A DNA stretch of 64,000 nucleotides from Pictodentalium vernedei (taxonomy: Eukaryota > Mollusca > Scaphopoda > Dentaliida > Dentaliidae). Shown piece by piece: positions 20,730 to 33,635 of this stretch; position 1 is the stretch's first letter, and every line of letters starts with the position of its first letter. Under the pieces are notes generated by a model. That model saw only the letters and a list, made by a program, of their open reading frames with translations. It made no database searches and had not been told where the DNA came from. The stretch is from positions 207,907,262 to 207,971,261 of the forward strand of contig CM062292.1 in assembly GCA_031216915.1 (NCBI GenBank), given 5' to 3'. A program made the translations under genes and the position numbers.

Positions 20730-22710
20730 TACTCCTGCATATTCTTGTCCTACATGTGTGAATTGTGATGTCAAACGTTGGAGACGGGTGTCACGGTACG
20801 TTGTTGGCAGTGAGATGCCTATGCCAGTGCTCTCACCGTAAGATAATTCGAGTTTTTCAGAGGAACAAGAACATGGTGATGGTATTGTGACACCCGCCAA
20901 AAGTGTGCTACCGTCATCGCACTCTGATGAGCAAACAGAGCTAGCTGCAAAGGTGCTCATGAATATTAAGCAAGGGATAAGGCCTTTAGTTGGTGTTCTT
21001 AATCCCTTGCAAGCAGCTTGCTCGACTGGTGAAGCGGTTACTGCATCCGTGGGAGCCATGACACCAGGTATGTCTGTTGCGGTCAAAGGAAGTGTAGATT
21101 TGGGTAGAGCGAGCACCTTAAAATCAAAAGCTCACCCAGCGACGACTGAAATAGGGAGGAAGCCAGCAAGTTTCTTTTTGGGAGGCTCGGCGAGCTCTGA
21201 CAAGGCTACGAGTGGGAGAGGTCCTTCTCTAACTCAACAACATCTGGGACCAGAGGTTGCTTTGAGAAACGGGCCGGATCATATGTTCACACCTGCCACT
21301 TGGGACGCTCCGTCTAGACTGCAGCGGGCCTCAGATACAGTCACAGCTTCCTCCACTACATGACCGCAAGCTAGCTACCCGACTTCTTTACACTTGAGGT
21401 CAGACTATCCGTAAGCTAGGGAACCAAGGCTTCGATCATCGGGACGTTTGGAGAAGAGATCCATCTGCAGACCGCCCGACCCCAGGAGCAGCAAGCGGCT
21501 AAAAAACAGAAAACCGCTGCTCCTCAAGCCTCGGTGACGGTCTTGCTGTCGCAGATTGCACAGCTGATTGCAGCAAGTGCGTGAGCAGCCTCACGTAGCC
21601 TCAAGTAATGAGCTGTCGGATGGTGCTGGGTCGATCCAGTCATCTGAACATGCAGATTTGATGGACCGTGAATCACAGCTGATTCAGTCGGTCAGTGAAA
21701 GGGATAAGGAAGAAGATTACTCTTCCCTTTCGGAACAACATATGGTAGTGATGGAGTTTATCCATCAATACATTCCTGTTCCACCTAATCAGCAAGCTAC
21801 AACAACAAGGGAGAAACTGCTGTTGTCTTTAGACGCAGACTTTGTACGGAGGAAAGAAGAAGTTCTTTCTTTTCCTGTACAGTCGAGACAGGTGTCACAG
21901 GCCTTTGGCCATGTCGACGATGCCATATTTAACCTCTCTAGTGTGAAGAGGAAAGGTGGTTTCTTATCAACATCTTCCATAAATATACTGTTCCTTGGAC
22001 CATGTTCATTTAAAACGGTTGGAGAAGATGTTCAGAGAGCTCCTCTGCATTTAGATGAGCAGACCAGGGATTTAGATATGTCCCTACCTGCTTCATTCAA
22101 CATTCGCACGGATGTGATGGAATGTGCTATTTCATCAAATAGAATGAATCTGGATGCGATATCCTATGCAGATCACCTTACCAGAGGTATGCCGCAACGT
22201 CTCAATGGGAAGGAATTTGAGGATGTTTGTTCCTCACTTAGAGTTCTTTCCAGGGCAATCATGTATGCCACGTATAACTCCGCCATGACTGTGGCAAATC
22301 TGGAGTTAATCAGACGTGATGCTGCCCTTGCATCATCATCACTTATAGATGACAAGGTGAAAAGCTCTCCGTGTCGCGCCGGTCTGCAGACATACTCTGT
22401 TTGACGACAAGCTTTCATTAGTCTATGAACAGGCTACTAAGAAAGCTTCCAGTGCTCTGCTTTTGAAGTCTGCATCTCAACAACACGCTTCAGCAGACCG
22501 GGGTAAGCGAGGACGATCTAAATCTAAATCATCAAAAGGGAATACCTCGCGAGGGTTCAAGAAACTGTCATATAATTACTCCAGAGGTCGTCAGTACAGC
22601 GGCTCGGGGAAAGGGGCGTAGGTCTGATCAGGATTATCGGTCAGACGCCCCTAAGCCGACGGGACAAGGATATTCAAGGGGAGGACTTAGTTTCTCCTCC
22701 TATAAGCCTC
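20730..22710 (+). pseudogene. gag: Gag-like ORF1 of B2, broken
   Basis: The start and first Cys pairs are deleted; the readable part begins at the third Cys pair (SCPTCVNC, about 20743). Open fragments at 20887-21363 and 21568-22404 match B1 gag, including VQRAPLHLDEQTRDLD. Shifts lie around 21360-21570 and 22370. A deletion near 22713 removes the usual gag stop region. Confidence 0.82.
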
Positions 22711-25700
22711 GCAAGTTGGCTGAAGGTTATCAAACTTTGCGAGAAACTGGATGCCAGTCACGGAAGATCAGTGGGTGAGAAGTGTAGTCTCGGAAGGCCT
22801 ACGGCTATCATTCCGAGCAAAACCCCCACTAACAAGATGTCCATGTTGGACAAATCTTCCAGCAGATCCTTTCAAAAGAGAGTCTTTCCTAGCAAAGGTA
22901 CAGACTCTCTTATTAAAGGAAGCAATAGAGGTTGTCGAGAATCAAAATTCTCAAGGTTTTTACAGTCACCTGTTCCTTGTACCGCAGCCAGACGGCTCGT
23001 TCCGACCGGTAATAGACTTGAGCTGGATAAACAAGTTGATCGTGGCTCCAAAGTTTTGTATGGAAACCATTTGGGCGGTAAGAGCAAGCATAGATCTAAA
23101 GGACGCTTACTTTCATGTCCTGGTACATCCGGCATTCAGAAAGTACCTGCGGTTCACCGTGCAAGGAAAGGTTTATCAGTTCAGAGCAATGTGCTTTGGT
23201 CCGAACCTGGCTCCTTAGGCTTTCACTCGAATAATGAACTCGGTAATGTCATACTTCCGAGCTCATTCATCTGCGGGTACGTCGGCTTACTTGGACAACA
23301 TTCTTTAGAGATTCAGCAACAGAATTATTCTTCAGAACGATGTTCAGGGTCTGCTACAATTGCTCCGACATCTCGGTTTCATAGTAAATGAGAAAAAGTC
23401 AGATCCAGCTCTGCCCAAGTCATTCACTCACTTGGGAATGAGCTTCGAGACTCACAACAATCTGGTTCGTCTGCCATTACCCAGAGCAAAATTAGACAGT
23501 TGTTATGCTTACTTTTGTCTAAACTCAGATGCAATAACAGCGGGGGAGTTTATGCGACTGATGGGGCTGTGCAGAGCGGCTGCGGATCTTATTTCGATGG
23601 GTGTCACATATGTTGGAAAGTGACAAAGACACGGCATTCTTCCCGTCTGTGAATCAGGGTAAGTCCAATATGAATAAAATATGTATAGTATTTTTCCGTC
23701 AATGGGTTAAGGTAAGTTCAGTATAAATAATATATGTATAAAAGTAATGTATGCCAAGTGTTGGTTGAGGTAAGTTTTGTTTGCAAATAGTAGCTTTATC
23801 TATTATGGACGATAGGAGGGTTAACACTGTTTTGTGTGCTTGGATGGTCGTTTGTAAAATTGGAAAATTGTGTGCGACACAGTCTGGTTGAGGTCGTCAA
23901 GAAAATACGTGATGCATGCTTTTCTGCTGTGGTATACAATGCATACATGTGTCGGGACAGTTATACGGGGATAGTTAGTTACAGCTAGACAAATGTGTGA
24001 TGGCTGGAAAGTGAAGAGAAGGCGAAATGATTTTAATTCATTCATTCAATTTTACATTTCATTTTCAAATACAGTTTTTATGTAAGTAAAATATAAATAA
24101 TGTTCAACTTCTCAAATTCAATTACGGATAAAATTTGTTTTAATGAAGGATTTTTCAATGCAATTAATTAATCATTATATTTATAGATTTTATCAAAAAT
24201 ATTTCATAAATTATATTAAATATTTATACAAATCACATTTAAAAGCGAAATCGAAATTCTGTGACTTAAAGTATTTTTCTCTATACAGATGACAACATTT
24301 AAGGTCATAGTGAACTGAGAAATTTGGTGTACAAATTTATAAATATTGAAGTTATTCATGGATTTTCCCGCAATCCGTGTATTAAATGAATGTAAATTTA
24401 TAAATGTAAGGTATTCATTTAGGGCTTTCATAACTTGAGTAAATATGGCATTTATCTAAATGTTTAATTATTTCAGGTGACCATTTTGGGGTACATGTAG
24501 TTCCTGTAAATTGTACCATCCATTTCACGTTCCACTTGAAACCGTTTACATCAATTACATCTGTAAAAATATTTAATTTGGAAAACATTGAAATATGAGC
24601 GTCAGTTAGTCAGTCTGTTAGTCACCTGGAGTGGTGTAAGCACCAATGTTCTACGACATCTGTGTTAGAAAGTTTTTTGTGCCAACACGTTTAGGCTTAG
24701 TGCTGATATGCTTAGTGCAGAGTGCTTTGTGCTAGTTTGCTTTGTGCATTTGTGTGCTTCGTGCAGTGATATGCTTTGTGCGTTACCTTAGTGGATCAAT
24801 CAATTCATGATTACAACTTAATGTTGTGTCTTGGCATAAAAGGCTAGATACTTGTGCTGTGATATGGAAAATGTGATTGCTCATCATGTGAATAAGAATT
24901 TGTTGCATTGAATTAATAAAAATCTTTATGAAGCAACTCCTGTGTGTTATATTCAAAGAACCCGTGACAATGGGACGCCTGTGCACGTGTCCCCTCCAGA
25001 TATTCTTTACTCAGAACTGGAGTGTGAAGACATATTCGCTCGAAATCAGTATTATTTTAAAGGACCTGATAAAACAAAAGGTTCAGATTTGGGCAGATCT
25101 TCAGTTGTTAACTCAAGGAGACGGATGTGAGTCAGACGGGCTGGTGCACGTCCCTAAGTCCCCCAGACTTGAAGTGCCAGGGCCTTTGGGACTCTCGGTT
25201 CCTAGAGAAAGATGAAAGGAGATGATGTCAATTTGGCTAGCACTACAACATTGGATTCGTCAAATAGCGAATGTCCATGTTCAAATTCTGTCAGACAATT
25301 CGACAGTAGTTGTTTACCTCAGGAACCAAGGCGGCACTCACTCGATTCCGTTATGCGAATTAACGGAGACAATTCTCCTATCCATGCTGAATCATCACAT
25401 TCATCTCTCAGTCTGTCATATACTGGGTCGTCTGTTTTTATCAGCAGACTCACTCTCTCGGAAAGGTCGCCCGTTGCCATCGGAGTGGGCTCTCAACAAG
25501 CAAATATTCAGACAGATTTGCTAACAGTGGGATCGTCCCATGATAGATCTTTTTGCAACTCACCTAAACAATCATTTACCGATGTTCATGTGGCCATGCC
25601 CAGATCAACGAGCGTATACAGTAGACACTCTGTCGATCTCATGCGATGGGATGATAGGATATGCATATCCTCCAGTTCCGTTGATTCAGCAGATTCTGTT

Positions 25701-25805
25701 AAAGATCAGACAGTCTCACTGCAAAATCTTGCTAGTAGCACCTCTGTCGTCACAGAAACCATGGATCAATCTTCTTGGTTGTCTGTTATGGGACGTTCCC
25801 CGTAA
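22711..25805 (+). pseudogene. pol: RT / RNase H / MT-like gene of B2, split by a solo LTR
   Basis: The first half (22751-23596) contains PDGSFRPVIDLSWINKL and SIDLKDAYFHVLVHP. The catalytic motif has become YLDN and is followed by a stop. After the LTR, homology resumes at 24975 with the segment following motif E, then RNase H (SDNSTVVVYLRNQGGTH) and the methyltransferase-like block (DLFATHLNNHLP, GYAYPPVPL) to 25805. About 30 bases that should carry the RNase H TDAS motif are deleted near 25120. Confidence 0.85.
23602..24969. mobile_element. Solo LTR (1368 bp) inside the B2 RT gene
   Basis: The insertion begins TGTCAC and ends GTGACA, the TG..CA form of LTRs with a 6-base terminal inverted repeat. 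It is flanked by a perfect 5-base target duplication ATGGG (23597-23601 and 24970-24974), and the interrupted RT sequence is collinear across it. No gag or pol lies within, so this is a solo LTR left by LTR-LTR recombination. The superfamily cannot be named without the internal region. AATAAA-like signals occur near the right end (24913). Confidence 0.9.
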
Positions 25806-26913
25806 GCTTCCTCCATGATAGGACCTTCTATATCAGAGGGAGTCCCATGCACTGCATCATAACCCAGAAGGTCTCAACCTTCACTTATTTCCGTTGTGCG
25901 GTCCTTCTTGCACGGAAAACATTTTACAGGACGAGCAGTGGATACAATTTCTAACTGTAGGAGTACCTCCTCTTCATTGAATTACGCAGCAGAGTAGAGG
26001 GTTTTCTTCCATTGGTGTACTGATCAGCCTGTTGACATATTTGATCCACCCATTCTGCATATTGCCAACTTCTTGGTCTACCTGTTTGACGAATTCAAAC
26101 TGCAGCCTGTCACTATTAAGGGCTATTGGTCTATGTTATCAAGCACATACGCTCATCACGATAACTTGGCTATTGGATCAGATACTTCTTGATCCAAGCT
26201 TGTTAGAAATTTTCAACCCTCAGATTAATTCCCAAATTTACTTTGGCTTGGGTTCTGTTGAAGCTTCGAGAAGCTCCCTTTGAGCCGTTACATGTTGTAG
26301 AGTTCAAATTCTTGACCTATAAAATGGCATTTCTCTTAGCCTTTGCATCTGCTAGAAGAGTCCGCGAATTTCATACATTATCTGTTGATGAATCTCATTA
26401 CCGTGGTGTGGGTAATACCATTACCCTCACTACGGAAGTGAGGGTTTTGGCTAAGAATCAGATTCTGCACAAGTGTCCGGAGTCTTTAATGCTTTACCAT
26501 TATCGGATAACCTTAGACCTTTGCTGTGTCCAGTCAGAGCTATGCGAATTTATAAACGTCAATCAGATTTTGTAAGAAAAGGGAGAAAACGTTTCTTCAT
26601 TTTGTTGGTTCCTAACAGAAAAGATATTTCTGTTCATTCTGTAGCCAGATGGATTCAGTTGGCAATACGTATTGCCTAAGAGAATCTATCTTCGGATCAA
26701 CATTCTGTCAACAAGATTTCAGTGCACGAGGTTAGGGTACTGTCCTCTTCTTGGGCTTAGTCTAACAGTATAGCCATTACTGATCTTATGAAGGCCACTT
26801 ACTGGACACAGCCCTCTACATTTACCAAGTTTTTCCTGAGAAATTTAGAGTTCATCTCTGGTGACCTTAAATCTTTGGGTCCTCTTTCTGTTGCTCAGAA
26901 TGTTGTCCATTAA
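25690..26913 (+). pseudogene. Tyrosine recombinase of B2, multiply broken
   Basis: It aligns with family-A YR: IANFLVYLFDEFKLQPVTIKG (26060 on), FASARRVREFHTLSVDESHY (26340 on, with the first catalytic Arg), RKRFFILLVPNRKDISVHS (26585 on) and the C-terminal block. The active-site HEVR is readable near 26729, but the Tyr position reads KFFLRN, so the nucleophile has been lost. Several stops and shifts interrupt it. Confidence 0.82.
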
Positions 26914-27379
26914 TGTTACATCTATAAGGTCTTTTGGCAGTCTGCTCGAGCAGATGCCGTTCCGCTACCCTGTTTGTTCTGAGGAATTTTACCTCAGAAC
27001 AAGGGGAAGGAGGGTGGGACTTTTTTCCCTTATGATCGTCTGGCTTTATAGTGAAAAGCAAGGGAATACCTCCTCCGGTGACATTAGTCCCGCGTCACTG
27101 CTGGGGGTGGTTTTAATGTGTAGCTTGGTGTGAAGCAATAATTGTGTCTCATTTATGTACTGTTTTTAAAGTGTAGCTCACTGTGAAGCATATGTATATG
27201 TTACGTATCAAACGAGCATTAATATACAATCCCCGGACACTTTTAAATGAGTATAAAGAGTCTCATTCTCTGGACTATCTTTATATATTGGTTTTCCTTC
27301 ACCGAATTAGCATAACGGGTTATGCTGGCATTAAAGGGAGAATTATATATTATGTAACACTCAATTACATTGTTGGTGT

Positions 27380-27415
27380 TATGCCTTTCTCTTTTCTCGT
27401 AATGGAGAAAGACAT
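27380..27415 (+). ncRNA. 3' hairpin upstream of the ICR in B2
   Basis: TATGCCTTTCTC pairs with GAGAAAGACATA with a single C-A mismatch. Same position as the family-A hairpins. Confidence 0.4.
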
Positions 27416-27521
27416 ATATAATTCCTATCTTCTATTCTCCTGTACGACCTATCCTTTACTGAAGTAATTGAGAGATTGGATGTTTCTTGAAGTCCTAGGC
27501 CCTCCAGCCTTTTTTACGATT

Positions 27522-27608
27522 CAGCTTGTCTGGGCCATTGCCTGTAGTATAAAAAGATGATAAATTTTAAGTAATTTGTATATGTTTTATACTTACCAAT
27601 GGCCCAGA
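27522..27608 (+). repeat. Internal complementary region of B2
   Basis: The reverse complement reads as the family-B right end (TTACTTAAAATTTATCA) joined to the left end (TTTTTATACTACAGG). The left-end portion has drifted from the actual left end. Confidence 0.82.
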
Positions 27609-27679
27609 TGGGGATAGCCCTCCCATGAGTGGGCACTCATACCTCCCCGCTGTTTATAACATTTAGCAGGCATCTGTAG

Positions 27680-27902
27680 AAAGAATGATGGTTGACACCA
27701 ATTTCGGTACCTTCCTGGATTCTGCACATACGCAGATCTCAAAAGTATGGAGAACCATCTAGGACTTAATTTTTCCGGTTTTGCATGCAAATTTGGGGAT
27801 TGGGGCAAAATTTGTGTTTGGCCCTGGATTAATTTGAGTTAGCACCAGCTAGTCTGGGCCATTGGTAAGTATAAAAATATACAAATTACTTAAAATTTAT
27901 CA
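27680..27902 (-). repeat. Right inverted terminal repeat of B2
   Basis: This is the reverse complement of the family-B left ITR. The NRF-1-type site has decayed (GCACATACGCAG). Confidence 0.82.
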
Positions 27903-28019
27903 TTTTCAAGAAACTTTGCAGGATAACTTCATATAATGAGCTAGTGACAACTTCATATATTTATATGGGATCTAGTTCATTGCCCAGAATAGCTGCCATT
28001 GTGGCCTGCTTTAATTTTT
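27903..28019. repeat. Remnant of old repeat between B2 and A2-4
   Basis: It resembles the diverged repeat units at 19240-19500 (AGAAACTTTGCAGGAT against AGAAACTCTATAGGAT), so it is the continuation of the repeat into which the B3/B2 composite inserted. Confidence 0.45.
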
Positions 28020-29591
28020 TGAGCACTATAAACATTCCACATGCACACCCAGTGACGACGGAACAGAGGATAGGACGGAGGAAGCCTTCGAGTTCGGTTC
28101 CAAGCTCGTCCAGCTCCGCACAGGCTGCGAGCGAGAGAGGTCCCTCTCTCGTACAACAACATCGCGGTCCGGATGTTGTGATACATAACGTTCCTCAGTC
28201 GGAGCATACGTCCACCCCTCGGGACGCTTCGGTGTATAAACAGTCTGGCGAGACTGCTCTTTTGGCTTCTTCGTCCTCAAGACAGCGCACACGACCGCAC
28301 CTTGGCTACGTGACCAGCGATATCCAGCCAGCATCGCCGTCCAGAGATTCCACAACAACCAGGTCACGCCATCCTGTAGCCAAGGATATGAGGCCTTCTT
28401 CATCCGGACGTTCGCATAAAAGGAGTATGCAGGAGTCAATGCCCACTGAGCTTCTGGCTGGGAATTGTCAGATGATGCTGGGTCGGTATGTTCTGCCACT
28501 GGATCGGGTACGGACGACTGAGACGTACAAGAGGTCCGTCAGGATGGCGAAAGGGATGCAGACTAATTGGATTTTTCCCTTTCGGAACAACACAAAATTG
28601 CCGTGGAGTTCATCCGGCATTTCCTTCCGGAGGTTGTTCCTATGGACCAAGATGCTGTGCAGCCGGATAGGAGGCTTATAGCGCCACTGAACACCGAATT
28701 CTTCAATCGGTTTAGAGACTCCGTCCCTGAGTTTCTGTCTCAGTCCTGGAATGTCTCACGGACATTTGAACTTTTGAATGACGCTATCAGTAAACTTGCT
28801 ACCAAAACGGGCAAGTCAGCCTTCCTACCGGCAAGTGCTCTACATCTGCCTTTCATCAATCCAAGGAATAGATTTGAAACAGCAGTACAGGGCATTCAGA
28901 TAGTTCCTCTGCGTCTAGACGACAAGGCTGAAGACTTGAATTATCTTTGCCGTCGTTTATGTCAATTCCAAGCACGACGTTGGAAACGACAATATCGTCT
29001 AATAGAGCTAATTTAGATGCACTTTCGTACGCAGATCACCTTACCAGAGCGTTGTCATTACGCTTTGAGGGACAAGAATTCCAGGACGTACAAACTTCCT
29101 TAAGAGTTCTGTCGAGGGCCATTGCTTTTTCCACGTATAACTCCGCCCTTTCAGTGGCAAATCTGGAGTTAGTTAGACGTGACAGAGCCCTAGCTGCATC
29201 CACGAGAGTGGACAGTAAGGTGAACAACTCTCTCAGAGTCGCTCCGGTCTCCGGAGAGCTTCTCTTTGACGGCAAGCTTTCTGCAATTTATGATCAATTA
29301 ACTAAGAAAGCTTCAGACTCTCTGCTATTTAAATCTGCTTCCAAAACGTCGGAGCCAGCGGAGAAGAGTAGGCCAGGCACTTCTGGGACGAGTACGTCCC
29401 GGGGAAGTTCCTATAGAGGTTCGTACATGTCCTCTAGGTCTTACTCCAGAGACCGTCAGGGTAGCGACCCTAATAGGGGCCGTAACGCTGACTGTAATCA
29501 CCGGTCAGACGCCCCTAGGTCGACGAGGCGAGGTGCAGGCCGTGGAGGACGTGGTTTCTCCTTCCGCAAGCCTCACAGATCCAGGAGGTGA
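28020..29591 (+). pseudogene. gag: Gag-like ORF1 of A2-4, 5' truncated and frameshifted
   Basis: The fragment corresponds to A1-1 gag from about 4385 to the end. Frames change near 28470-28570 and again near 28945. The central block (FELLNDAISKLATKTGK) and the Arg-rich tail (STRRGAGRGGRGFSF) are well preserved, ending at the conserved TGA (29589-29591) followed by TGG. Confidence 0.85.
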
Positions 29592-31545
29592 TGGTTTAAA
29601 CCTCTGTCATGTTCTAGTGGGCGGAAGCCTGTCGAGTTTCTCAGACAATTGGGATTTAATTACGGAAGACCCTTGGGTTTGAGGAGTTATAGCGGAAGGA
29701 CTGAAACTGTCCTTCAAAGGAAAACCTCCGTTAACACGAAGTCCAAGATGGACTCAGCTTCCGTCAAATCAACAAAAAATAGCCTCACTTCTTTCAGAAG
29801 TCCAGTCTATTGAAGAACGCGATAGAGGTCATAGAAAACCAGGTATCTCCAGGTTTCTACAGCCATCTTTTTCTGGTTCCGAAACCAGACGGCTCGTTCC
29901 GTCCAGTAATAGATCTGAGCTGGATAGACAAGCTGATTGTGGCTCCAAAATTTTATATGGAGACCATTCGATCGGTCAGAGCGAGCATTCGAGTGAATGA
30001 CTATGCCGCGAGCATAGATCTCAAGGATGTGTACTTTCACATCATGGTACATCCGGCATATCTTCGTTTCGCTGTCCTAGGTGTCGTATATCAGTTCCAC
30101 GCGATGTGCTTCGGTCTGAATCTAGCGCCCTGGGCTTTCACTTGAATAATGAACTCGGTAATGACTTATTTCTGAGCTCATTCGTCTGCGGTAACGTCGG
30201 CCTACCTGGACGATATTCTTCAGAGGTACGGCAACGAGTTAACGCTTCAGAACGATGTGCAGAATCTGCTTCTATTGCTCCGATGTCTCAGTTTCATAGT
30301 AAATGAGGAGGTCGGATCTGGTGCCATCCAAGTCGTTCACCCACCTGGGGATGAGCTTCGAGACGCACAACAATCTCGTTCATCTGCCGTTAACCAGAGC
30401 GAAGTTACTCAGTTGTTACGCTCGATATTGTCTTCACTCAGACAAGGTTACAGCGAGAGAATTCATGAGACTGATAGGTCTGTGCGGAGCTGCCGCAGAT
30501 CTCATTCCAATGGGGCGCACTCCAAATCTTTCGGACTCAGAATTGGAGGGCGAAGAATCACTCGCTCGATACGGACATCCTCTTGAACCAAGTGAAACAA
30601 GAGATTCGGACTTGGACAGACATTCAGTGGTTAACTCAGGGAGTTCCACTGCAATTGCCGGATCCAAGTTTTTCTATTATGACGGATGACAGTCAAACAG
30701 GTTGGGGCATGACACTGAGCCCATCGGATTCGAGGTGCCAGGGTCTTTGGGATCCACAGTTTTTAAGCAAGCACATAAACATCAAAGAAATGATGTCAAT
30801 TTGGCTTGCGTTACGTCATTGGATGGACGTTATTCAAAATGCACACGTGCAAATTCTATCCGACAATACAATGGTGGTAGCATATATTCGGAATCAGGGA
30901 GGCACTCATTCCATTCCGTTGTTCAAGCTAACGGAAAGAATCCTGTTTGTACAGGAACATCAGGTTCTCCTATCGGTCCATCATATTCTGGGTCGTCTGA
31001 ATGTGTTAGCAGACTCTCTTTCACGGAGGGGTCGCCTGTTGCCGTCGGAATGGACTCTCAACAAACAGGTATTCAATCAGATTTGCTACCAATGGGAGCG
31101 GCCAATGATAGATTTGTTTGCGACGCTTCTCAACAATCAGTTGCAGACATATGTGTCGCCATGTCCAAATCCTCGAGCGTTTGCAGTAGACACTCTATCG
31201 ATCTCGTGGGACAGGATAATAGGATATGCGTATCCTCCAGCGCCATTGATTCAGCAGATATTGCTCAAGATGAAACAATCACAATGCAAGATTCTGTTGG
31301 TAGCATCTCTGTCACCACAGAGACTGTGGATAAATCTACTCAGGTGTCTGTTGTGGGACATGCCGCGGAAGCTTCCTCCACGGCAGGATCTTCTGTCGCA
31401 GGGGAAATCGCGCACTCTCCACCACAATCCGCAAGGTCTCAACCTTCACTTATTTCTGTTGTGCGGTCCTTCTTGCACAGCAAGCATTTTACAGGACGAG
31501 CAGTGGACGCGATTTCTAACTGTAGGAGGACCTCCTCTTCGCTAA
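29592..31545 (+). pseudogene. pol: RT / RNase H / MT-like gene of A2-4, broken
   Basis: RT motifs FRPVIDLSWIDKL, SIDLKDVYFHIMVHP and FGLNLAPWAF are readable. A stop interrupts the frame at about 30145 (CGA to TGA), and a second lies at 30173-30175 (also CGA to TGA, shared with copy A2-3). YLDDIL follows near 30200. Deletions occur near 30308 and after MGR (30512). The RNase H and methyltransferase-like part is one open stretch from 30583 to 31545, but RNase H reads TDDSQTGWG instead of TDAS. Confidence 0.87.
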
Positions 31546-32888
31546 ATTATGCTGCTAAATGGAAGGTCTTTCGTCAGAGGTGTAGGGATCACTCTGTAGA
31601 TATTTATGATCCCTCCATTCCTGACATTGCAAATTTTCTGGTTTATTTGTTTGATGAGATCAAACTGCAGCCTGTTACTATTAGGGGTTATAGGTCTATG
31701 TTATCTGATACCTATGCAAACCATGATAGCTTAATGATTGGATCTAATGTCTCTTTATCTAAATTAATAAGAAACTTTTCGATAAATAGACCTAGAACCC
31801 TTAGATTAATTCCTAGCAAGGTCTCAACCTTCACTTATTTCTGTTGTGCAGTCCTTCTTGCACAGCAAGCATTTTACAGGACGAGCAGTGGACGCGATTT
31901 CTAACTGTAGGAGGTCCTCCTCTTTGCTAAATTATGCTGCTAAATGGAAGGTCTTTCGTCAGAGGTGTAGGGATCACTCTGTAGATATTTATGATCCCTC
32001 CATTCCTGACATTGCAAATTTTCTGGTTTATTTGTTTGATGAGATCAAACTGCAGCCTGTTACTATTAGGGGTTATAGGTCTATGTTATCTGATACCTAT
32101 GCAAACCATGATAGCTTAATGATTGGATCTAATGTCTCTTTATCTAAATTAATAAGAAACTTTTCGATAAATAGACCTAGAACCCTTAGATTAATTCCTA
32201 AGTGGAATTTAGCTTGGATTCTTCTTAAGCTAAAAGAAGCACCATTTGAGCCTCTTGACACAGTGGACTTCAAATTCTTAACTTATAAGACAGCTTTTCT
32301 CTTAGCCTTCTCTTCTGCTAGAAGAGTTAGCGAGCTTCATGCATTATATGTGGATGATTCTCACTATGGTAGTGTCGGTAATACTATTACCTTTACTACT
32401 AATGTTGGATTTTTGGCTAAGAATCAGGCTCTTAATAAGTATCCTGAACCTGAATTGTTGTTAAGGCCCTTCCGTCTTCCGACGGGTGTAGGCATTTACT
32501 CTGTCCTGTTAGAGCAATACATATTTATAAATGTAGGTCTGAGTTCATTAGAAAGGGACGTAAGCTTTTCTTTTTGTCTTTGATGCCTAACAGAAGGGAC
32601 ATTATCGTCCATTCTATTGCTAGATGGATTCAATTAACTATGCGTACTGCTTATGAAAAGTTAGCTTCATCTCAGCAGTCTGCGCTTAAGATTTCAGCTC
32701 ATGAAGTAAGAGCTCTATCAACATCTTGGGCTTATGCTAATAGTGTTGCTATTACAGATTTAATGAAGGCTGCATATTGGTCTCAGCCTTCCACTTTCAT
32801 GAATTTTTATCTTAGAAATATTGAGTCCATTTCTGGAGACATGCATTGTTTAGGTCCATTATCAGTTGCTCAGAATATTGTCCAGTAA
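31284..32888 (+). pseudogene. Tyrosine recombinase of A2-4, with internal duplication
   Basis: The conserved ATG (MQDSVGSIS) is at 31284. The N-terminal half is duplicated (31431-31815 repeated at 31816-32200), which shifts the frame because 385 is not a multiple of three. In the second unit the frame runs through ARRVSELHAL, then a small insertion near 32450 shifts it again. The C-terminal part (32574-32888) retains HEVR and NFYLRN. Confidence 0.87.
31431..32200 (+). repeat. 385-bp tandem duplication within A2-4 YR
   Basis: Unit 1 (31431-31815) and unit 2 (31816-32200) start GCAAGGTCTCAACC and end TTAATTCCTA, with only a few differences (for example GTGCGGTCC against GTGCAGTCC). Copies A1-1, A1-2 and A2-3 have one unit, so the event is specific to this copy and recent. 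Confidence 0.93.
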
Positions 32889-33328
32889 ACCGTTGCAACT
32901 ATAGTTATGTAGGCTTTCTGTTCCGGCAGTGACTCTGTCCTGCTGCCCTCTTTGCTCTGAGGTATTTGACCGGGGGGAGGGTGGTGGGTTCTCTTAGGTC
33001 ACCTGCTTTATAGTGAAAAGCAAGGGAATACCTCCCCTAGAGTCAGGAATTCCGAGTCGGTACCAGGATGGTTTTAAAGTGTAAAGCTAATGTTTACTCT
33101 TTCATGTAATATTTTAAAGTGTAGCTCGGTGTGAAGCATTTGTATACGTCACGTGTCAAACAAGCGTTAATATACAATCCTCGGACACTTTTAATGAGTA
33201 TAAAGAGTCTCATTTCTCTGGACTTCCTTTATTTATTGGCTTACCTTTAAAAATAATTAGTATAAAGGGTTATACTGGATATTAATAGAGATCATTGATG
33301 TTATTGTGATCAATTACGGAATGGTATT

Positions 33329-33362
33329 GTGTCTTTCTTCTTTGATAAGAATAAGAAAGATA
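33329..33362 (+). ncRNA. 3' hairpin upstream of the ICR in A2-4
   Basis: TCTTTCTT pairs with AAGAAAGA. Same location as the hairpins of the other copies. Confidence 0.4.
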
Positions 33363-33470
33363 AATGTAAAGCCTATCTCTCCTTTTCTCCTTGAGGGGAT
33401 AATTTTGTTTTATTTAATTGAGCTCCTTGGATTTTCCTTTATGTCCTAGGCCCTCCAACCTTTTTCTATT

Positions 33471-33560
33471 CAGCTAAGTCTGGGTCATTGGTACAGTATA
33501 AAAATGTTGAAAAAATTTGTAGTAATTTATATATTTTTTATACTTACCAATGACCCAGAC
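33471..33560 (+). repeat. Internal complementary region of A2-4
   Basis: It matches the A1 ICRs. The right-end/left-end joint is readable in reverse complement, with minor changes (TTTTTTCAAC joint). Confidence 0.85.
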
Positions 33561-33635
33561 GGGGATGGCCCTCCCATGAGTTGGGAACTCTTACCTCCCT
33601 GCTGAGTACATAACACTTACCAGGCACTGGTTGTA

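Larger units (their letters stand above)
19826..27902 (+). mobile_element. DIRS-type retrotransposon, copy B2 (decayed, with solo LTR inside)
   Basis: A family-B copy running from ATTTTTATGCAAC to the right tail TTAAAATTTATCA. All parts are present: left ITR, leader, gag, RT/RNase H/methyltransferase-like, YR, ICR (27522-27608) and right ITR (27680-27902). Every ORF is broken. A 1368-base solo LTR splits the RT gene at 23602. After the LTR is removed the element is about 6.7 kb, and parts of the leader and gag N-terminus are deleted. Confidence 0.88.
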
